DNA from: Zopfochytrium polystomum
Lineage: Eukaryota; Chytridiomycota; Chytridiomycetes; Chytridiales; Chytridiaceae
Length of the DNA: 64,000 bases
Assembly (NCBI GenBank): GCA_025765615.1
Contig: JAIVFJ010000234.1
Span: 1-64,000, forward strand
Direction of reading: 5' to 3'
Every line of letters begins with the position of its first letter. Position 1 is the first letter of the stretch. The notes under the pieces were generated by a model, which saw only the letters and a list, made by a program, of their open reading frames with translations, was not told the origin of the DNA and searched no databases. A program made the translations under genes and the position numbers. This document shows, piece by piece, positions 11,601 through 25,900 of the stretch.

Positions 11601-14600
11601 GACTTCCTCAGAGCATCCAAAGGTCATTTGGTTCACGTACGCACAATTGTCCTTCATGGTCGCAAGAATCATTCCTGCTTGCAGCGGAGTTGCCGGAAGC
11701 ACATCCCACGAATGGTCGGTCAGTGACAACGACATGCCAAAAGTTTGCGCTATGGCTTCCTTTTTCGATCCACTGAGAAACACTTGAGCACAAATCGAAA
11801 CTAAAGTGCAACCTTACCGAAGGTACGGATCCACTGGAATCTTCAGCACTTTAACCGCAGCGGTTCCGGGGACAATTTCCAACAACTTTGCGGCATCTGA
11901 CAGCACACTTTTCTTAAATAAATCTACAATTGAGACAGCGTAGCCCTTCCGCTGGCAGGAGTTCGCGACCCTGACAATCGATATGGAATCACCACCGAGT
12001 CCGAAAAATGTTGAGTTGCAGTCAATTGATTCAAAGGCGATTTTCAATACGTCAGCCCAAATTGCGGCCATTGATGATTCCAAAGGTGTGAGAATGGAGT
12101 TTGATTCACGGCCAACATTCAATCGGGAAAGGGCCAGTTTGTCCGTCTACAATTTTTTGTCAGCACTCAGCAGATGCGTCATCCCTTACCTTTCCGTTGG
12201 AGTTTGTCGGCATTTTCTCAAGACCAACGAAAATCGCGGGAACCATATACTGAGGAAGAGCGGCAGCAACAATGTTTCGCAACTCTGACACGTCCACGTC
12301 TTCTGGGGAAAAGAAACCAATCAACTGTTTCTTGTCCTTCAAAATAACTGCGGCAGAGGTCACACTCGGATGCCTGCTCATTGCCTCGGCAATCTCGTTC
12401 ATTTCAATTCGGTAACCACGGAGCTTGATTTGGGAGTCCAGTCGCCCCACAATATCAAAGTCTCCATTGGGAAGAAGGCATCCTATGTCTCCAGTCCTGT
12501 ACATGAGCCCGCCATGCTTCCTTGAGAACGGATCGGCCACGAATTTTTCTCCTGTCAAGTTGGGAAGATTGACATAAGAGCAGCCGATTCCAATGCCGCC
12601 AACATTCACTTCTCCGAGAACGCCAAACGGCAACGGCCCTCGACCGTTTTTATCGAGTATGTAAGATGAGGCGTTCGGCAGTGGTGGTCCAACCCGAATT
12701 CTTTCTGAATGTCTCAAAAGAACGGCATGTGACGCGATCGACACTTCCGTCGGGCCATACGAGTTCAAGAAAGTGGCCTGAGTTGTCCACAGATCTTTCA
12801 AGTGTTTTGGACATTCCTCACCACCGACAGTGATGTGCTTTATCCTTGGGAACTGTGACGGCTGTCCAATCTGTGCAAGCCCCGTCGGTGTGATGTAAAC
12901 GTTGTCAACCGATGGAAGCGCTTTGAACATGTCGTCCGGCTCAGGGAGAACCATGGTGCAGCCGTACGCCAACGCGCCCCAAGTTGCCTCCTGAAATGCA
13001 TCGAATCCAACCGACATGAAGTGGATGAAGCGGCATTCCTCAAAGTAGCCCATGTTCGAAGCTTGAGTGTACAGGACGTTCGCCACACCGATGTGCGGCA
13101 TGGCGACTCCCTTCGGCTTTCCGGTTGAGCCGGACGTGTAGAAGATGGCAAAGACGTCATTTGCCGTTGGAACGTGGTGAGGTTGGGGAACAAAAGCTCC
13201 TTCGGCGTCGGCTTTTAGCAGAGCGACACTGGCGGAAAGGATCTTGACAGCACGCGGCACAAAGGCGGTCAGGCGATCGATGTCGTCCTCAGCAGCAACG
13301 CAAATTTGGGCGGACGAGTCCGAGAGGATGGTATCGATGCGATCATCCGGGAATCTCGCATCCACGGGAACCAATGTCGCGCCAGTGCGGAGGACGGCCA
13401 AGACCGCGACGGGGAACTCGAGGCACCGCTGCATGCACACGGCGACCCTTGTTCCAACTCGAGCGCCGGCTCTCGCCAACTTGGAAGAGAGCTTTGACGC
13501 AAGGCAATCCACCTCACCGTACGAGATGGCTTCTCCGCGAAACTCGACCGCCGGTCTGTCTGGGTGGAGCTGCACGCGCGCCTCAAATCCGTCGTACACT
13601 CGGTGATGGGGCAGTTCGACATTTGGACCAAAGGATAAGCGCAATACGTCACGCTCCTGTTCCTCGCACAAGGACCAAAACGACTCGAGCGTCTGTGACG
13701 GCCGAAAAACGCTCCGCGCCAGTGCCACAAGTGTGGAAGCGTATTCACTCAGAATCGTTTCGACAGCCTTGCGTCCAATAGCGGCGCTGTGCTGGGCGAG
13801 AATTTCAAGGTGGTCTCCAACCGGTATCAATGCGATTTCCAGATGGTAAGCGTTCGATAAAGAGGACGGGACGCTGTTTCGCCTTTCCTCAAGGTCGGAC
13901 TCGCGTCGCACTTGCGCCGTCTCTGGCAAGTTGTCAAACACAAAAAGGGTGTTGAAAAGCTCTGCGTCGTGTCCAGCTGGCGTCCATTTTTTAATGTCGA
14001 TAAGGCTGCTGTGGGCGAACGGGATCATTTCGCTGTGCTGGCTATGCAGTTTGCGGAGGAATTCGGACGCTGTGGACGCGTCATCAATCTGAACGCGGCA
14101 CGGAACCGTGTTGATAAGGGGGCCTATGATTCTGTAAGTACGTGCGTGCGTGCGTGCGTGTGTGTTTGCATGTGGTTTTTTTTTTTTTTTTTTTTTTTTT
14201 GGTTTTTTGTTTGTTTGTTTGTTTGTTTTTTTTTTTTTTGTTTTTTTTTGGGGTGAGTTAATGTGGGAGGAAAGGTGTGTGTTTGTTAAATCCACGTGTG
14301 TTTTTGGCCCCAAGAAGGACGGGCATTTACCCTGCTGCATTTTCCACGGGTGCATCGCGTCCGGAAACGACTTGTCCGAAAATAACATCCGACTCGCGGA
14401 CGTACTTGCGCAAACACAGCGCCCACGACGCCTTTGCAACCGTGGCGATCGACACGCCGGCCTCCTTGGCCGCGGCTCGGATCTCAGCCATTGAAACCTT
14501 GGCGGTTGGTGCGGCACCGCCACCAGAGGGATCGCTCGATTCATCCGTCGCACGGACAACCAGTTCCGACGTTGCAGTTCCTGCAAGGTAAGTTTGCCAA

Positions 14601-17600
14601 AACGCTTTGCTCTCGTCGGGATCTTGAGCGCACACGTAGTCCACAAAGTCCCTCAAGCTCGCTCGCGGAGCTGGAGCAACGTTCTCGTCGTACGCTCCCC
14701 GGATGCTCTCGATGATTGCGCCCAGGCACCACCCGTCGTACAGCGCGTGGTGGATGGTTATGACCACAAAGTCGCCGCGCGTGGTTGCCACCGCGCTGAC
14801 ACGCACCCAATTCCGACCCTCCAGTCGGAACCCGCGCGAGAGATCGCACTGCAGGAACTCCTCGATGGTTTCAGTGTGCGCTTCTTCCACGGGGTTGTCT
14901 CCGTCGCGTGCGGACGGAACGACCTGACAAACACCTTCGCTCTCGGTCGTCGCAAAGCACGTGCGCAGAATGCTGAGATGCGAGCTCGCAAGGTTCAGCG
15001 CTCGCTGCAAACGAGGTGTGTCGATGTTGCCTTTGCACGAGAAAACGCTCTGATGGACATACGCCGACGGGTCACGCAACGTCGCCAGGACCATTCCCGT
15101 CTGGAGCGGGGTTGCCGGAAAAGCATCGTAACTCCGGCTGACTAGACCGACTCGCTCTGTCCATTGACTTTCGATTGCGCCCCTGATGAAGCATGTGGAA
15201 CAAAAATGCACAGAGTTAATGAGTAAAAACACGAAGGGGAGCTTTGGTAGTGTGGAAGGAAGGAAGGAAGGAGGGAAGGAGGATAAGAAGGACCGCAGAA
15301 ACGAGCGCAGGAAGTTTGAGGCGGGAAAAGGGCCGGTCTCGGTGGGTTATTGTTCGTCGATGGCCGCGTCTCTTACATCAGCTGAGCTCTTGGCCATGCT
15401 CGCCGAACCGTCACCGTCTCCGACGCAGCCCGTGCGGCTGTCGCCTCCAAATTGTGCGCGGCAAAGATGTCCGCCACAGTGAGCTTCAGCCCAATCTTTG
15501 CGCTGGCAGCAACAACCCTGAGCGCGCTGATAGAGTCGCCGCCAAGCCCAAAGAAAGAGCTGCTGCGGCCAATGGCCGCCAAGGGGACTGCAAGAACGAC
15601 GGACCAAACCTCCGCCAACGATCTTTCTCTCGGCGTGTTCGGTGCCACCAAATCAGCGTGGAGGTTTCTGGAAAGCTCCGCTGCAAGGGCCTTTGCATCA
15701 GCTTTGCCGTTGGAGGTAAGGGGCATCTCCTCGACCGCGAAAATGACCGAGGGCATCATGTACTGCGGCAGGATGGTCGCAGCAAATGCGCGGAGGGAGG
15801 CCTCGTCGTCGCATCTCTTTGGAGAAACAACGGCCACAAGGAGGTCGTCGTGAACGAACGTTACAGCTGCGCTCACGGATGGATGGCGACTAAAAGCCCT
15901 CGTGACCTCCTCCAGCTCGATGCGATATCCCTTGAACTTGACCTGGTTGTCTCGTCGGCCAATGATCTGCAGCTTGCCGCTGGGCAACCACCGCACCTGA
16001 GTGGGAAACAGAAAGGAAAGCCAGGGTGCGTTTCATTAGAAGCACAAACCGAACAAAAAAAAAAAAAAAAAAAAAAAATTCAAGTTTTGTGGAGCGCTAA
16101 CACCAGAGCCTCTCTCTGCAGTCAAAGGAGGAGGGCGACCAAAAATGCGATGTTGCCAGGCAGCGACGCGACCAGAGGAGGGGGGGAGGGGGGCCAGAAA
16201 CTAACCATGTCTCCTGTCCGATACATTCTTGCACCATCGCTGTCGGTGCAATGCGGGTCCGACAAAAAGCGCAGAGCGGTTTCCTCAGGCCGGTTGACGT
16301 ATCCGTTCGCCACGCACGGCCCTCCAACGAAAAGCTCTCCCACCACACCGACCGGTACGGAGCGAAGTGCGTCGTCAAGGACGTATAGGCGCGAACCCAC
16401 CAGAGCGCTGCCGATGGTCACCACATCGCCCTCAGCAATCAACGTCCCGCTCACAAAGCAAGACGTTTCCGTCGGCCCATACAGGTTGATCAACCGAACC
16501 CTGGAAGCCCACCGGTCCGCAAGCGACTGTGTGAGCGGCTCTGCCCCGACGAAGACTTGCTTGAGGTTCGGCACATCGGCGGGGTCCAGGCCGGCCAGGC
16601 CCGATGGCGTAATGTGGAGAACATCGACTGAACGGATCGTGGCCACAGGGTCCGAGGACGAACGCAGCACGAGCGTTGCTCCCGTGCTCAGCGCGACAAA
16701 CACCTCGCTCTGCGCGCCGTCGAACCCGATAGAGAGGAACTGCGCCATTCGCACGCCCACGCCAAGGTGCGACGTCTTGAGCGGCTCTTCCAGCAGCCGC
16801 GTGATGCCCCGGTGCGGAACCATCACACCTTTCGGTCTGCCGGTTGTTCCAGACGTGAACACTACAAAGGCAGCGTCCGACGGGGAGGCTCCGCAGAAGC
16901 CCGGAAGATCGACAGGACCCGCCGACGCCTTCCTCTCCTGCGACGCCGTTTCGATCGACAGGACCGCGGAGCGAGATGGAAGGCTCTGCGTGACGGCGTT
17001 CGCCGCCGCAGCAGCCGACGCGCTGTAAAGCAAAACAGAACTGCCTGCGTCCTCCAAAATCGATTCGATTCGATCCAGAGGCAAGTCGGCGTCGACTGGG
17101 ACATACGCCGCACCCGTCTTTAGTACCGCAAAGATTCCAACCACCATCTCGATCGACCGGTGGATCAAAAGTACCACAAAGGACCCGGCTGCGACGCCGA
17201 GGCCGCGAAGCTGGCTAGCCAACAAGCTTGCACGCGCGTCCAGTTCGGCATAAGTCATGGCCGTGTCTCCATGTTCAACAGCAACCGCGTCTGGTTGGAC
17301 AGCTGCAACCCCCTCGAACGCCTCGTGGACGAGTCCCGGAGAAGAGGCGGTCTGAAGCGGACCGCTGCCCTCGAGCCTCTCGACCTCCGCCGCGAGATCG
17401 GGAGAAAGCGGCCACAAGCTCGAGAGGATTGCGTTGCGGCCGCTGGCATCGACCATCGAGGCGAGCGTGTGGTTGAACTCGCGCACGACTGCGGCCGCCT
17501 GACGATGGCTGAAGGCCGCCCTGTCGAAACGAGCTGAAACTGTGAGGGTTTCCCTTCCGGGCCAAAGAACGAGTTCGAACGCGTACGCCACAGCGTCGGC

Positions 17601-17945
17601 TTCGGAGTCGGAGAAACCGCCATCACCACTTTCTTTGGCGATCAGACTCGTGCTGCGGAGGCGGAGTCCTGGCAGCAGTGTGTTGTTTGTGGGAGCACCC
17701 AGTTCCTCGTCGGGCAAGTTTTCGAACACAAAGAGCGTGTTGAAAAGCTGCGCGCCACCCGGAGCACCGGACCAACGCTGAATATCCACAAGTCCGGCGT
17801 GGGAGTGCGGAATCATGGCGATATAGTCGTCGTGAACCGCCCGGACAAAGTCGGCAACCGAGACACTGTCGTCCATTGCCACGCGACAAGGAATGGTATT
17901 GATGAGCGGACCGACAATCCTGGATGTTCGCGGTTCGAGTGGGTT

Positions 17946-18004
<59 letters not shown>

Positions 18005-19848
18005 TGTGTGTGTGTGTGTGTGTGTGTGCGTGCGTGTGTGTGTTGTGAGAGAGCGGGCAAGAGACAGGGATGGAACAAGAGAGAGAGAGTTAAAAAAAAA
18101 AAAAAAAAGATTGGCCAAAAAAAGCGGTAAACTCAAGCACAAACCGTTCAACGCCTGCCACCGGAACGTCTCGGCCGGCAACCACTTGGCCAAACGTGAC
18201 CTCCGGCCCCCGAACAAACTTGCGCAGAGTCAGCGCCCACGCCGCCTTTGTCAAAGACGCCAGAGATACCCCCAGCCGCCGTGACTGGGACCGCAGTTCG
18301 GCGATGGGGGCTTGGCTTTCCAGCACAACATCGCCGAGCGCCGCGTCCTCGGGGCCGCCAACATCCGGTCCAAGGAGGAGCGGCCGCAACGTCGGCAGCC
18401 CATCAAAGTACTTTGTCCACGCAGCCTCCGTTGCCTTTGGATCCTGTGCGGAAACGTAATCCACAAACAGTCGAATGGACGGTCGGGGATTCGTAGCAAG
18501 GCGGCCATCATAAGCCGCCACAAGGTCTTGTACGATTACAGGCATCGACCAGCCGTCGTACAGAGCGTGGTGGATCGTCAGCACCACCGCGTGCTCACCT
18601 TCAATGTCATTTCCATCGCCATCGCCTTTGCCGTCGCAATCGCCGTTGCCCTGAGAGAGCTGCTGGCGCAAAAGGGCAAACCGCACCCACGGTCCGTCGC
18701 CAAGGCCGAATCCCGCCAACCTGTCTGCCTCAAGGAACGCTTCCAGATTGCTGCTGCTGCTGGCCCCACCGTCCACAGTCACCACCACTTCATTGACTTT
18801 GGGGTTCGTCTCTCCCGGCTGGTGGACCACCTGGCACACTCCGTCGGTGCTCGTGGCCGCAAAAGCCGTTCGCAGGATTGGATGCTGGGCTACGAGGGCG
18901 CGTGCGGCCGATCGAAGCCTTTCTAAAGAGAGCGGTTTTGCGTCGCCAGAGACCAGAACCTCCTGGTTCACGTACGACGAAGGCTCTCGGATCGTCGCAA
19001 CGACCATTCCAGCCTGGGTGGCCGTCGCGGGGAAAGCCACGTAGCTCGACTCGGCAAGCCCAAATTCAGCCGCCCATCGGTCGCGAATCTCTGCCAGGGC
19101 CTGAGAGCTGGGGGGGGGGGGGGATAATTTTTTTTCCGAAGGGCGAAAGAGGTGAGAGGACAAGAAGACGGAAGTTTGGTTTAGTGATATTTCTTAAATG
19201 AGAGATTCTCGGGAAGACAGCGGTGGACGCGTTTGGTGTAAACTTTGAAACTGTTCTCCGATTTCTCTTCTTTGGTGCAACTCTACTGGATTTCTACTAC
19301 TGGTGGTGCTGCCGCCACTGCTGTACTACTGACTGCTGTTGCTGCTAGTCCTGTCATAGAACTTTCTTTCTACAGCACCCTCGCTCCTCTCTCATTCTCA
19401 TTCTCTGTCTTTTTCTTTTGTCTAATCATGATCTTTGGCAGGGAGCAGATGGTTGCCGGCTGATGAAGAGGAAGAAAGAGCGTGAGAGAAGCACGCCACC
19501 TACCTGAGCTGCGCGGTCGGCCATGTCTTGGTGCGGGACGCGGAGAACGAGTCTGTCTCCAGCAGCGCCGCGATGCGCGAAACGGTCTGAGCTCTGAATA
19601 GCTGTGCAACATCGACGTGCATTCCACGAGCCTGGAGCTCTGCCACCGCCCTGATTGCCGTGATGGAGTCTCCGCCAAGCGCAAAAAAGGACGAATGCCT
19701 GTCGATGGAACCTTCCTCCAGCCTGAGAATCTCAGCCCAGACCGCGGTGATCCCTTTCTCCGCGCTGCCCTGCGGCGTTTCCTTTTTCGCTCGGATCTCA
19801 ATTGCAGCAAGCGCCTTTTTGTCAATCTGTGTTTGTGTTGTTGTTATT

Positions 19849-19913
<65 letters not shown>

Positions 19914-22900
19914 GGTTGTTGTGTAGATTTGTGGTTTTGGCCCGTCGTGCGATAATCCGCCGTCGGACGCGGCAAGTGGGAGATGGAACAAGAAAGAGCG
20001 GTTTTTAGTGATAGGAAGGAAGAACAAGTGGAGAAGAAGAGGGTAAGTAGACGGAAAATTAGCAGCGGTGCAGTTTATTGCACTGGTCAACAATAAACAG
20101 GACCGCTGGGACCTGCGACCGCAGCAATCACTCTGGAAAAAACAACTCCACGAGGAGAAGTTGCAAAGAAAACGGAGAGGAACAAAAAAAAAAAAAAGGA
20201 ATAATAACAAAAATACTTGCCTTGCTGTTCGTCGTGACCGGCATGCTTTCCAACGCCACAAACACGGCCGGAACCATGTAGAACGGGAGACTCGAGGAAA
20301 CCGTTTCTCGGAGTGCCTCAACGTCGACCGTCGCCGGGCTCACGAATCCGACCAAAAGCCCGTCACGGACAATCGCAGCCGCCGAAACCACCCCGTCGTG
20401 CTTCGCCATCGCCGCCGCAACCTCGCCGAGCTCAACTCGATATCCTTTGAGCTTCACCTGGTCGTCTCGCCGCCCCACGACCGCAAAGTTCCCGTCCGGT
20501 CGAAGGTACCCAATGTCGCCCGTCTTGAACATCCGTCCCGCTTCACGCGGCCCAAAAGGGTTTCTCACGAAGCGTTCGGCGGTTTCGGCGTTCCGGTTCA
20601 AATACCCGAGTGCGACGCCTACGCCGCCAATGAAAAGCTCCCCTATTGTCCCGATGGGCACTGGACGCAATTGTTCATCGAGAATATAACTGGTGGTATT
20701 TGCAACTGGGTGCCCAATTTGCACGTCCGAGGTGGACTGAAGGACGGAAACATGGGAAGTGATGGATGTTTCCGTTGGGCCGTACGCGTTGACCAACCGC
20801 GCGGATCTCGACCAGTGGTCTTTGAGAGTGACAGGGCAACTTTCTCCTCCGACGACGATGTGCTTGACATTCCCAAAGTTATTGGCATCGCCCAAATGTG
20901 CTAATCCACTTGGTGTCAGATACAGAGTGTCCGCCTGGGCAGCCTCTTCTTTTAAACTTTCGTCTCTGGGCAGAATGAGCGTCGACCCAGCGGAAAGGCT
21001 GCACCAAAGCACTTGCTGGAACGCATCAAATGCAACTCCGACAAGTGCAAGAATTTTCGTTCCCAGGGCCACCCCGGTGTTGGCTTGCTGAGTGTTGATG
21101 ATGTTTGCCACACCACGGTGGTGCACAGCCACCCCTTTCGGTTTCCCAGTGGAGCCTGACGTGAAAAAAATGGCAAACAGAGAGTCCCCTGTCAATGTGG
21201 TTGTGGGAATTTCATATGTCAGGTGGGACTCATCCACTTCTGGGTGTTCAGAAACAGCAACCACTTCTGGCGGCGTGTTGGGAACAGTTTTAAGTAACTT
21301 CGTAAAGGCTATTGTTGTGAGGATCGCCGAGGGTTTTGCCTCCTCGAATATTTCCTGCAGTCGATCTGCAGGGGTCTTTGGATCGATGGGCAGAAGAGCG
21401 CATTCACACTTCAGCACGGCGAGAACCGCCGCTACAATGCTCGGGGAACGCGGTATCATAACCGCGATAGGAGTTTTTGTCGGTGCAGTTGTCCGTAAGA
21501 TGTTGCGGGCGACTTGGTTTGACCAAAGGTCGAGCTCTTTGAATGTCACTTGCGAGTCACCTGACTGAATGGCAATCACCTCTGGGCTTTCCTGCACACG
21601 CTGAATGTAACCTTCGTGGACAATTTCAAAGGTTTGTTCCTGCTGGGGTCCCACTCCCCATTCATCCAAGGCGCGCTGTTGCGTTCTTGAGAGGGACCAC
21701 ATTTTGTCCACTAGGGCGTTTTCGCGTAAGCATTCCATGAGCTGGAGTATAGTGAAGTCTAACTCTTCTAACAGATTGACTGCAATTCGCCGATCCAATA
21801 CCGATGGGTCAAAGAAAGCTTGCAGCTTCAAAAGCTCTTCCGAAGGCCACACGATTATTTCAAGAGGATACGAAGCCGACTTCGTGGGATTGCGCTTAGT
21901 GCCCTCGTTAACTCTTATATACGCTGCCGACTTCTGCTGGCTCGAGGGCGGAAGGTTTTCGTACACAAACAGGACGTTGAAAAGCTGATCCGCAGAAGGC
22001 AGATTTGCAAGGTGGCTCAGCCGAACCAGATCGGCGTGCGAATGGGGGGAAACTCGGAGGTAGTCCAGTTGCATCGACCTGACAACATCTGCAACAGCAG
22101 ATTTGTCGTCGATTTTCACTCTCACAGGGACCGTCGTTAAAAGTGGCCCGACAATCCTAAGAGAACGACAAGGAGTCAGCATCCAAGCGACGGGTTGCAT
22201 GAAATTGAACAATTTTTGACTAACCTTTCTCCATTTTCAACGGGAATATCACGGCCAGAAAGTACTTGACCAAAGACGAAGTCGTTGCTGCGAATGTACT
22301 TTCGAATAGTGAATGCGCAAGCGGCTCGCATTAGCACTGCGGCAGACACTCCCAGGCTTGCCCCAAGCTGCTGTAATTCTTTGAGGGTCGCCGTGGCATC
22401 ATTCTCACAAAACGATGGCCCCGCGAAGCCCGTCTGTGACGGTTTTGCACAGATCATTGGGCAAGGCAGTACCCCAAGCAAATATGCCTTCCAGAATTCA
22501 TCGCTTTCAAGCTCTGGCTTTGCAGCAAGATAGTCGATGAAAAGGCGCATCGAAGGCAGGAGCGGTTCCGCATGGTGTCCGCCGTACGCGTTCGCAATCT
22601 CAGTAATAATGGATGGGAGAGACCAGCCGTCATAAAGCGCGTGGTTAATCGTGAGTACAACCTGGGAGTCTCCTAGCATTGTGAGCCGCGTCCAGAACAC
22701 GTCGTTATCTGAAAACCCTCGGTTTAAATCGCTGGCCAAAAAAGCATCCATGTTGGTGGCAACTTCGACAACGGTCCCTGCTTTCGGATCGCGTAAGACA
22801 ACTTGCATGACCCCACTGGTGCTAGTCGGGACGAAAGTGGTTCGGAGGATTGGATTTCGCCGCGCGGCTTCCTTAAATCCACTACGGAGCCTGTCGAAAT

Positions 22901-25900
22901 CTAAAGGTCCGGCGGAGTCGAGAACGACTTGGTGAGTATAGACGGAGCGATCCCGCAAAGTGCCCAGCACGATGGCCGCCTGAAGAGGCGTCGCCATCAG
23001 TATGTCTTCGACGTCGGGAACATTCCCACAGAACGTCGCATCGAGGTATTTCGCCACCTCGGCCTCAACTATTTTGCTGTTAAGAAACTTCAATCAGTCC
23101 CAAAAGAGCCAGATTAGCGACTCACTTCGCTTTAAATGGCGGCCAGTTTGTAGGTTGCGGAATTGTTACGACCTTCGAATGAGATTCAACGACTTCTGCA
23201 AGCCGCCGAACCGTCTGATAATCGAAAATTTCTCTCACTGTGATCGGTAAGTGACGTTGCTTGCATGCCGAGGCAACTTTCACGACTAACAGGGAATCAC
23301 CCCCAACAGCGAAGAACGATGTGCTTCTTCCGATCGAATTCAGTGGTAATCTGAGGACTTCGGCCCACACAGCCGCGATATCCTTCTCTGTTTTTGTCAT
23401 CGGTGGCTCGGAAATGATTTGAACATCGATTTCCGCAAGCGCCTTACGATCAATCTTGAGATGTGGGCCTTAGTTAAATGCACCAATCCAAAAAAAAAGA
23501 ACCCTCTTAAACTGGCTTACCTTCAGATTTACACTCAAGGGCATCACGTCCAGCCCGACGAAAGCGGAGGGGACCATAAAATGAGGTAGGGTTTTCGCGA
23601 CAGTCTCTTTAACTTCATCCGGGTCCAAATCTTTGGGTGTAAAGAACGCGACGAGCTGCTGTTTGTTCTTGACGATGGCCGCGGCGGCCTTGACACCAGG
23701 ATGTCGCGTGACAGCTGCCGCGACCTCATCCAGTTCCACTCGGAAACCCTTTAGCTTGACCTGGTCGTCCATCCGCCCCACCACCACAACTTGTCCGTCT
23801 GGCAATATTGCACCAAGGTCGCCGGTGGTGAATACGACCGCTCCAGATCCAGGCGCGTGGGGATCTTCAATGTACCGGGATTTTGTTAGCTCAGGCAGGT
23901 TCACGTAGTGGCCTCCAACCGTTACACCCCCCACTACGATTTCGCCAACGACTCCTAATGGCACGCGCCTTCGCGAAGCGTCCATAATGTAGGTGATCAT
24001 GTTCGGCATGTGCGTCCCAACGGTAACGATTTGGCCAGGCAGCAGAAACCCTTGGTGAGAGTGCAGGGAAACTTCTGTCGGCCCATATATGTTGGAAAAA
24101 CAACGTTTCTTGGACCAAAGATCCTTCAACTCCTTTGGGCAAGACTCCCCAGCGACGCCAATGTGAGTCAGATTCGGGTACAGCTCTGAGTCTCCTATAT
24201 GGGCCAGGCCCGTTGGTGTCGTGAACAGCAAGTTGATTGTAGGAAGAGTTTCGAAGGGATCTTCCGGATTGAGAAGCACCAACGTTCCACCTCGAGTCAG
24301 CGCCGACCAAATGCCTGTCTGGCATGCATCAAAGCCCATCGACATGAACTGTGCTTCTCTGCGACCGGGCGCTGACCCAAGGATATTGCTTCTCGACATG
24401 ACGTTGTTGGTAGCACCGGTATTCTGAACAGCAACGCCCTTCGGCTTCCCAGTCGATCCAGAGGTGTAAAAAATCGCGAAGAGGTCCGATCCTGTTGCCC
24501 GGTTCAGCGGCTGCGGAGTAAACGGCCTGGGTTTCAAAAGAAGCGCAGGCACGTCGATCCAAACAAAGTGCACGCCCTGAAGACCAAAAGCTTCCACCCT
24601 TTCCCGTTCCTGTGGTTCAGACAAAACTATACTAACCCCGGCGTCCTCAATGATGGAGCGGACTCGCTCGCCCGGGAACGTCGAGTTAACTGGGACGAAA
24701 GTTGCCCCAGAACGCATGACCGCGAGGACCGCCAGCGGAAACTCCGCGCTCATCTGGAGGCAGATGGCCACGCGCACTCCGACGCCGGCTCCCAGTTCTG
24801 CAATTTGCGCTGCTAAAGACGATCCGCACCGATCCAAATTTTCATAGGTGAGCTGTAGATTCTTGAATTCAATTGCAATGGCAGATGGGTCCCGCTGCAC
24901 TTGCTCGTCGAAGTAGTAACAGAGGACTTCATGCTCCAGCTCCACGGTGGCTCCGACTTCGTAGGTGGAGAGCAGCGCGTCGTGCATTGGCGCGAGAGAC
25001 CAGTGTGCCGTCAGTTTCTCCCCCGACTGCGAAGCGCAAAGTGATTGAACCACAGTGGCCAACGTGTAATCGAATTCCTTAGAAATAAGTAGGGCATGGG
25101 AATGGCTCATAAGCTTCTCGCTGAAAGCCGCCTGTATCCGAAGCTCTTCATCCCGCGGCCAAAGAACCAGCTCAAACGGATAACTGACTGCCTTCTTGAT
25201 ATCTCCTTGCTGCTTAAGGACAAGTTTGGCACCGGGAATGGCGGCATCGGCAGGAAAGTTTTCAAAGATGAAAAGCGTGTTGAACAGCGGCGTTTCTGGA
25301 GATGACCCGACCCAGCGTTGAATTTCCATCATTGAGACATGGGCGTGGCCTAGAAGTTCGCTGTGTAAGGTTTGAACTTGCTGAACGAAGTCTGCGAGTG
25401 AAGTGTCATCGTCCACTTGGATGCGGCAGGGCACCGTATTAATTAGTGGACCGGCAATTCTGTGAGAAGTTTGGAAAGTTTAGACAAAGCTTCAAAAGGA
25501 GTTTTGCGTACCTAGGTGCCTCTTCCAGGTCAATATCACGACCAGACAAAACTTGGCCAAATACAACGTCGTTTGATCGCACGTACTTCCGTAAGGTGAG
25601 AATCCAAGCGACTTTCGCAACAACCGCAACAGACGCCCCGACTTTTGCCGCGGCTTTCTTGATGATATCCATGGGCACCCCGGCTCCAAACTCCAGTGGT
25701 TCCGTGGACAAGGCGGGGTGCTCAAAGCTTGCGACACCCGGAGCAGCAAGGGGTCCAACCGGTGGTGCCCCATTCAAGAGAGTCTTCCAGAAGGCCTCAG
25801 GGCCGTCGGAGTTGACAGACGCGATGTGGTCGACAAATCTTCGAAGTGGCGGGCGGCGCTCGAGCCGTTGTCCACGGTAGGCAGCGAACAGGTCGTCGAT

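Noticed and set aside
15244..17028. 594-codon plus-strand open frame (and similar ones at 3960-5745)
   Set aside because: It lies antisense to NRPS modules 4/7, spans introns with poly-A runs and has no family motifs. It is a by-product of GC-rich coding DNA.
1060..20577. Duplicated NRPS block as an assembly echo
   Set aside because: Microsatellite lengths differ in several introns and modules 5 and 8 have real substitutions in coding patches; two true copies fit better, though spanning reads would settle it.
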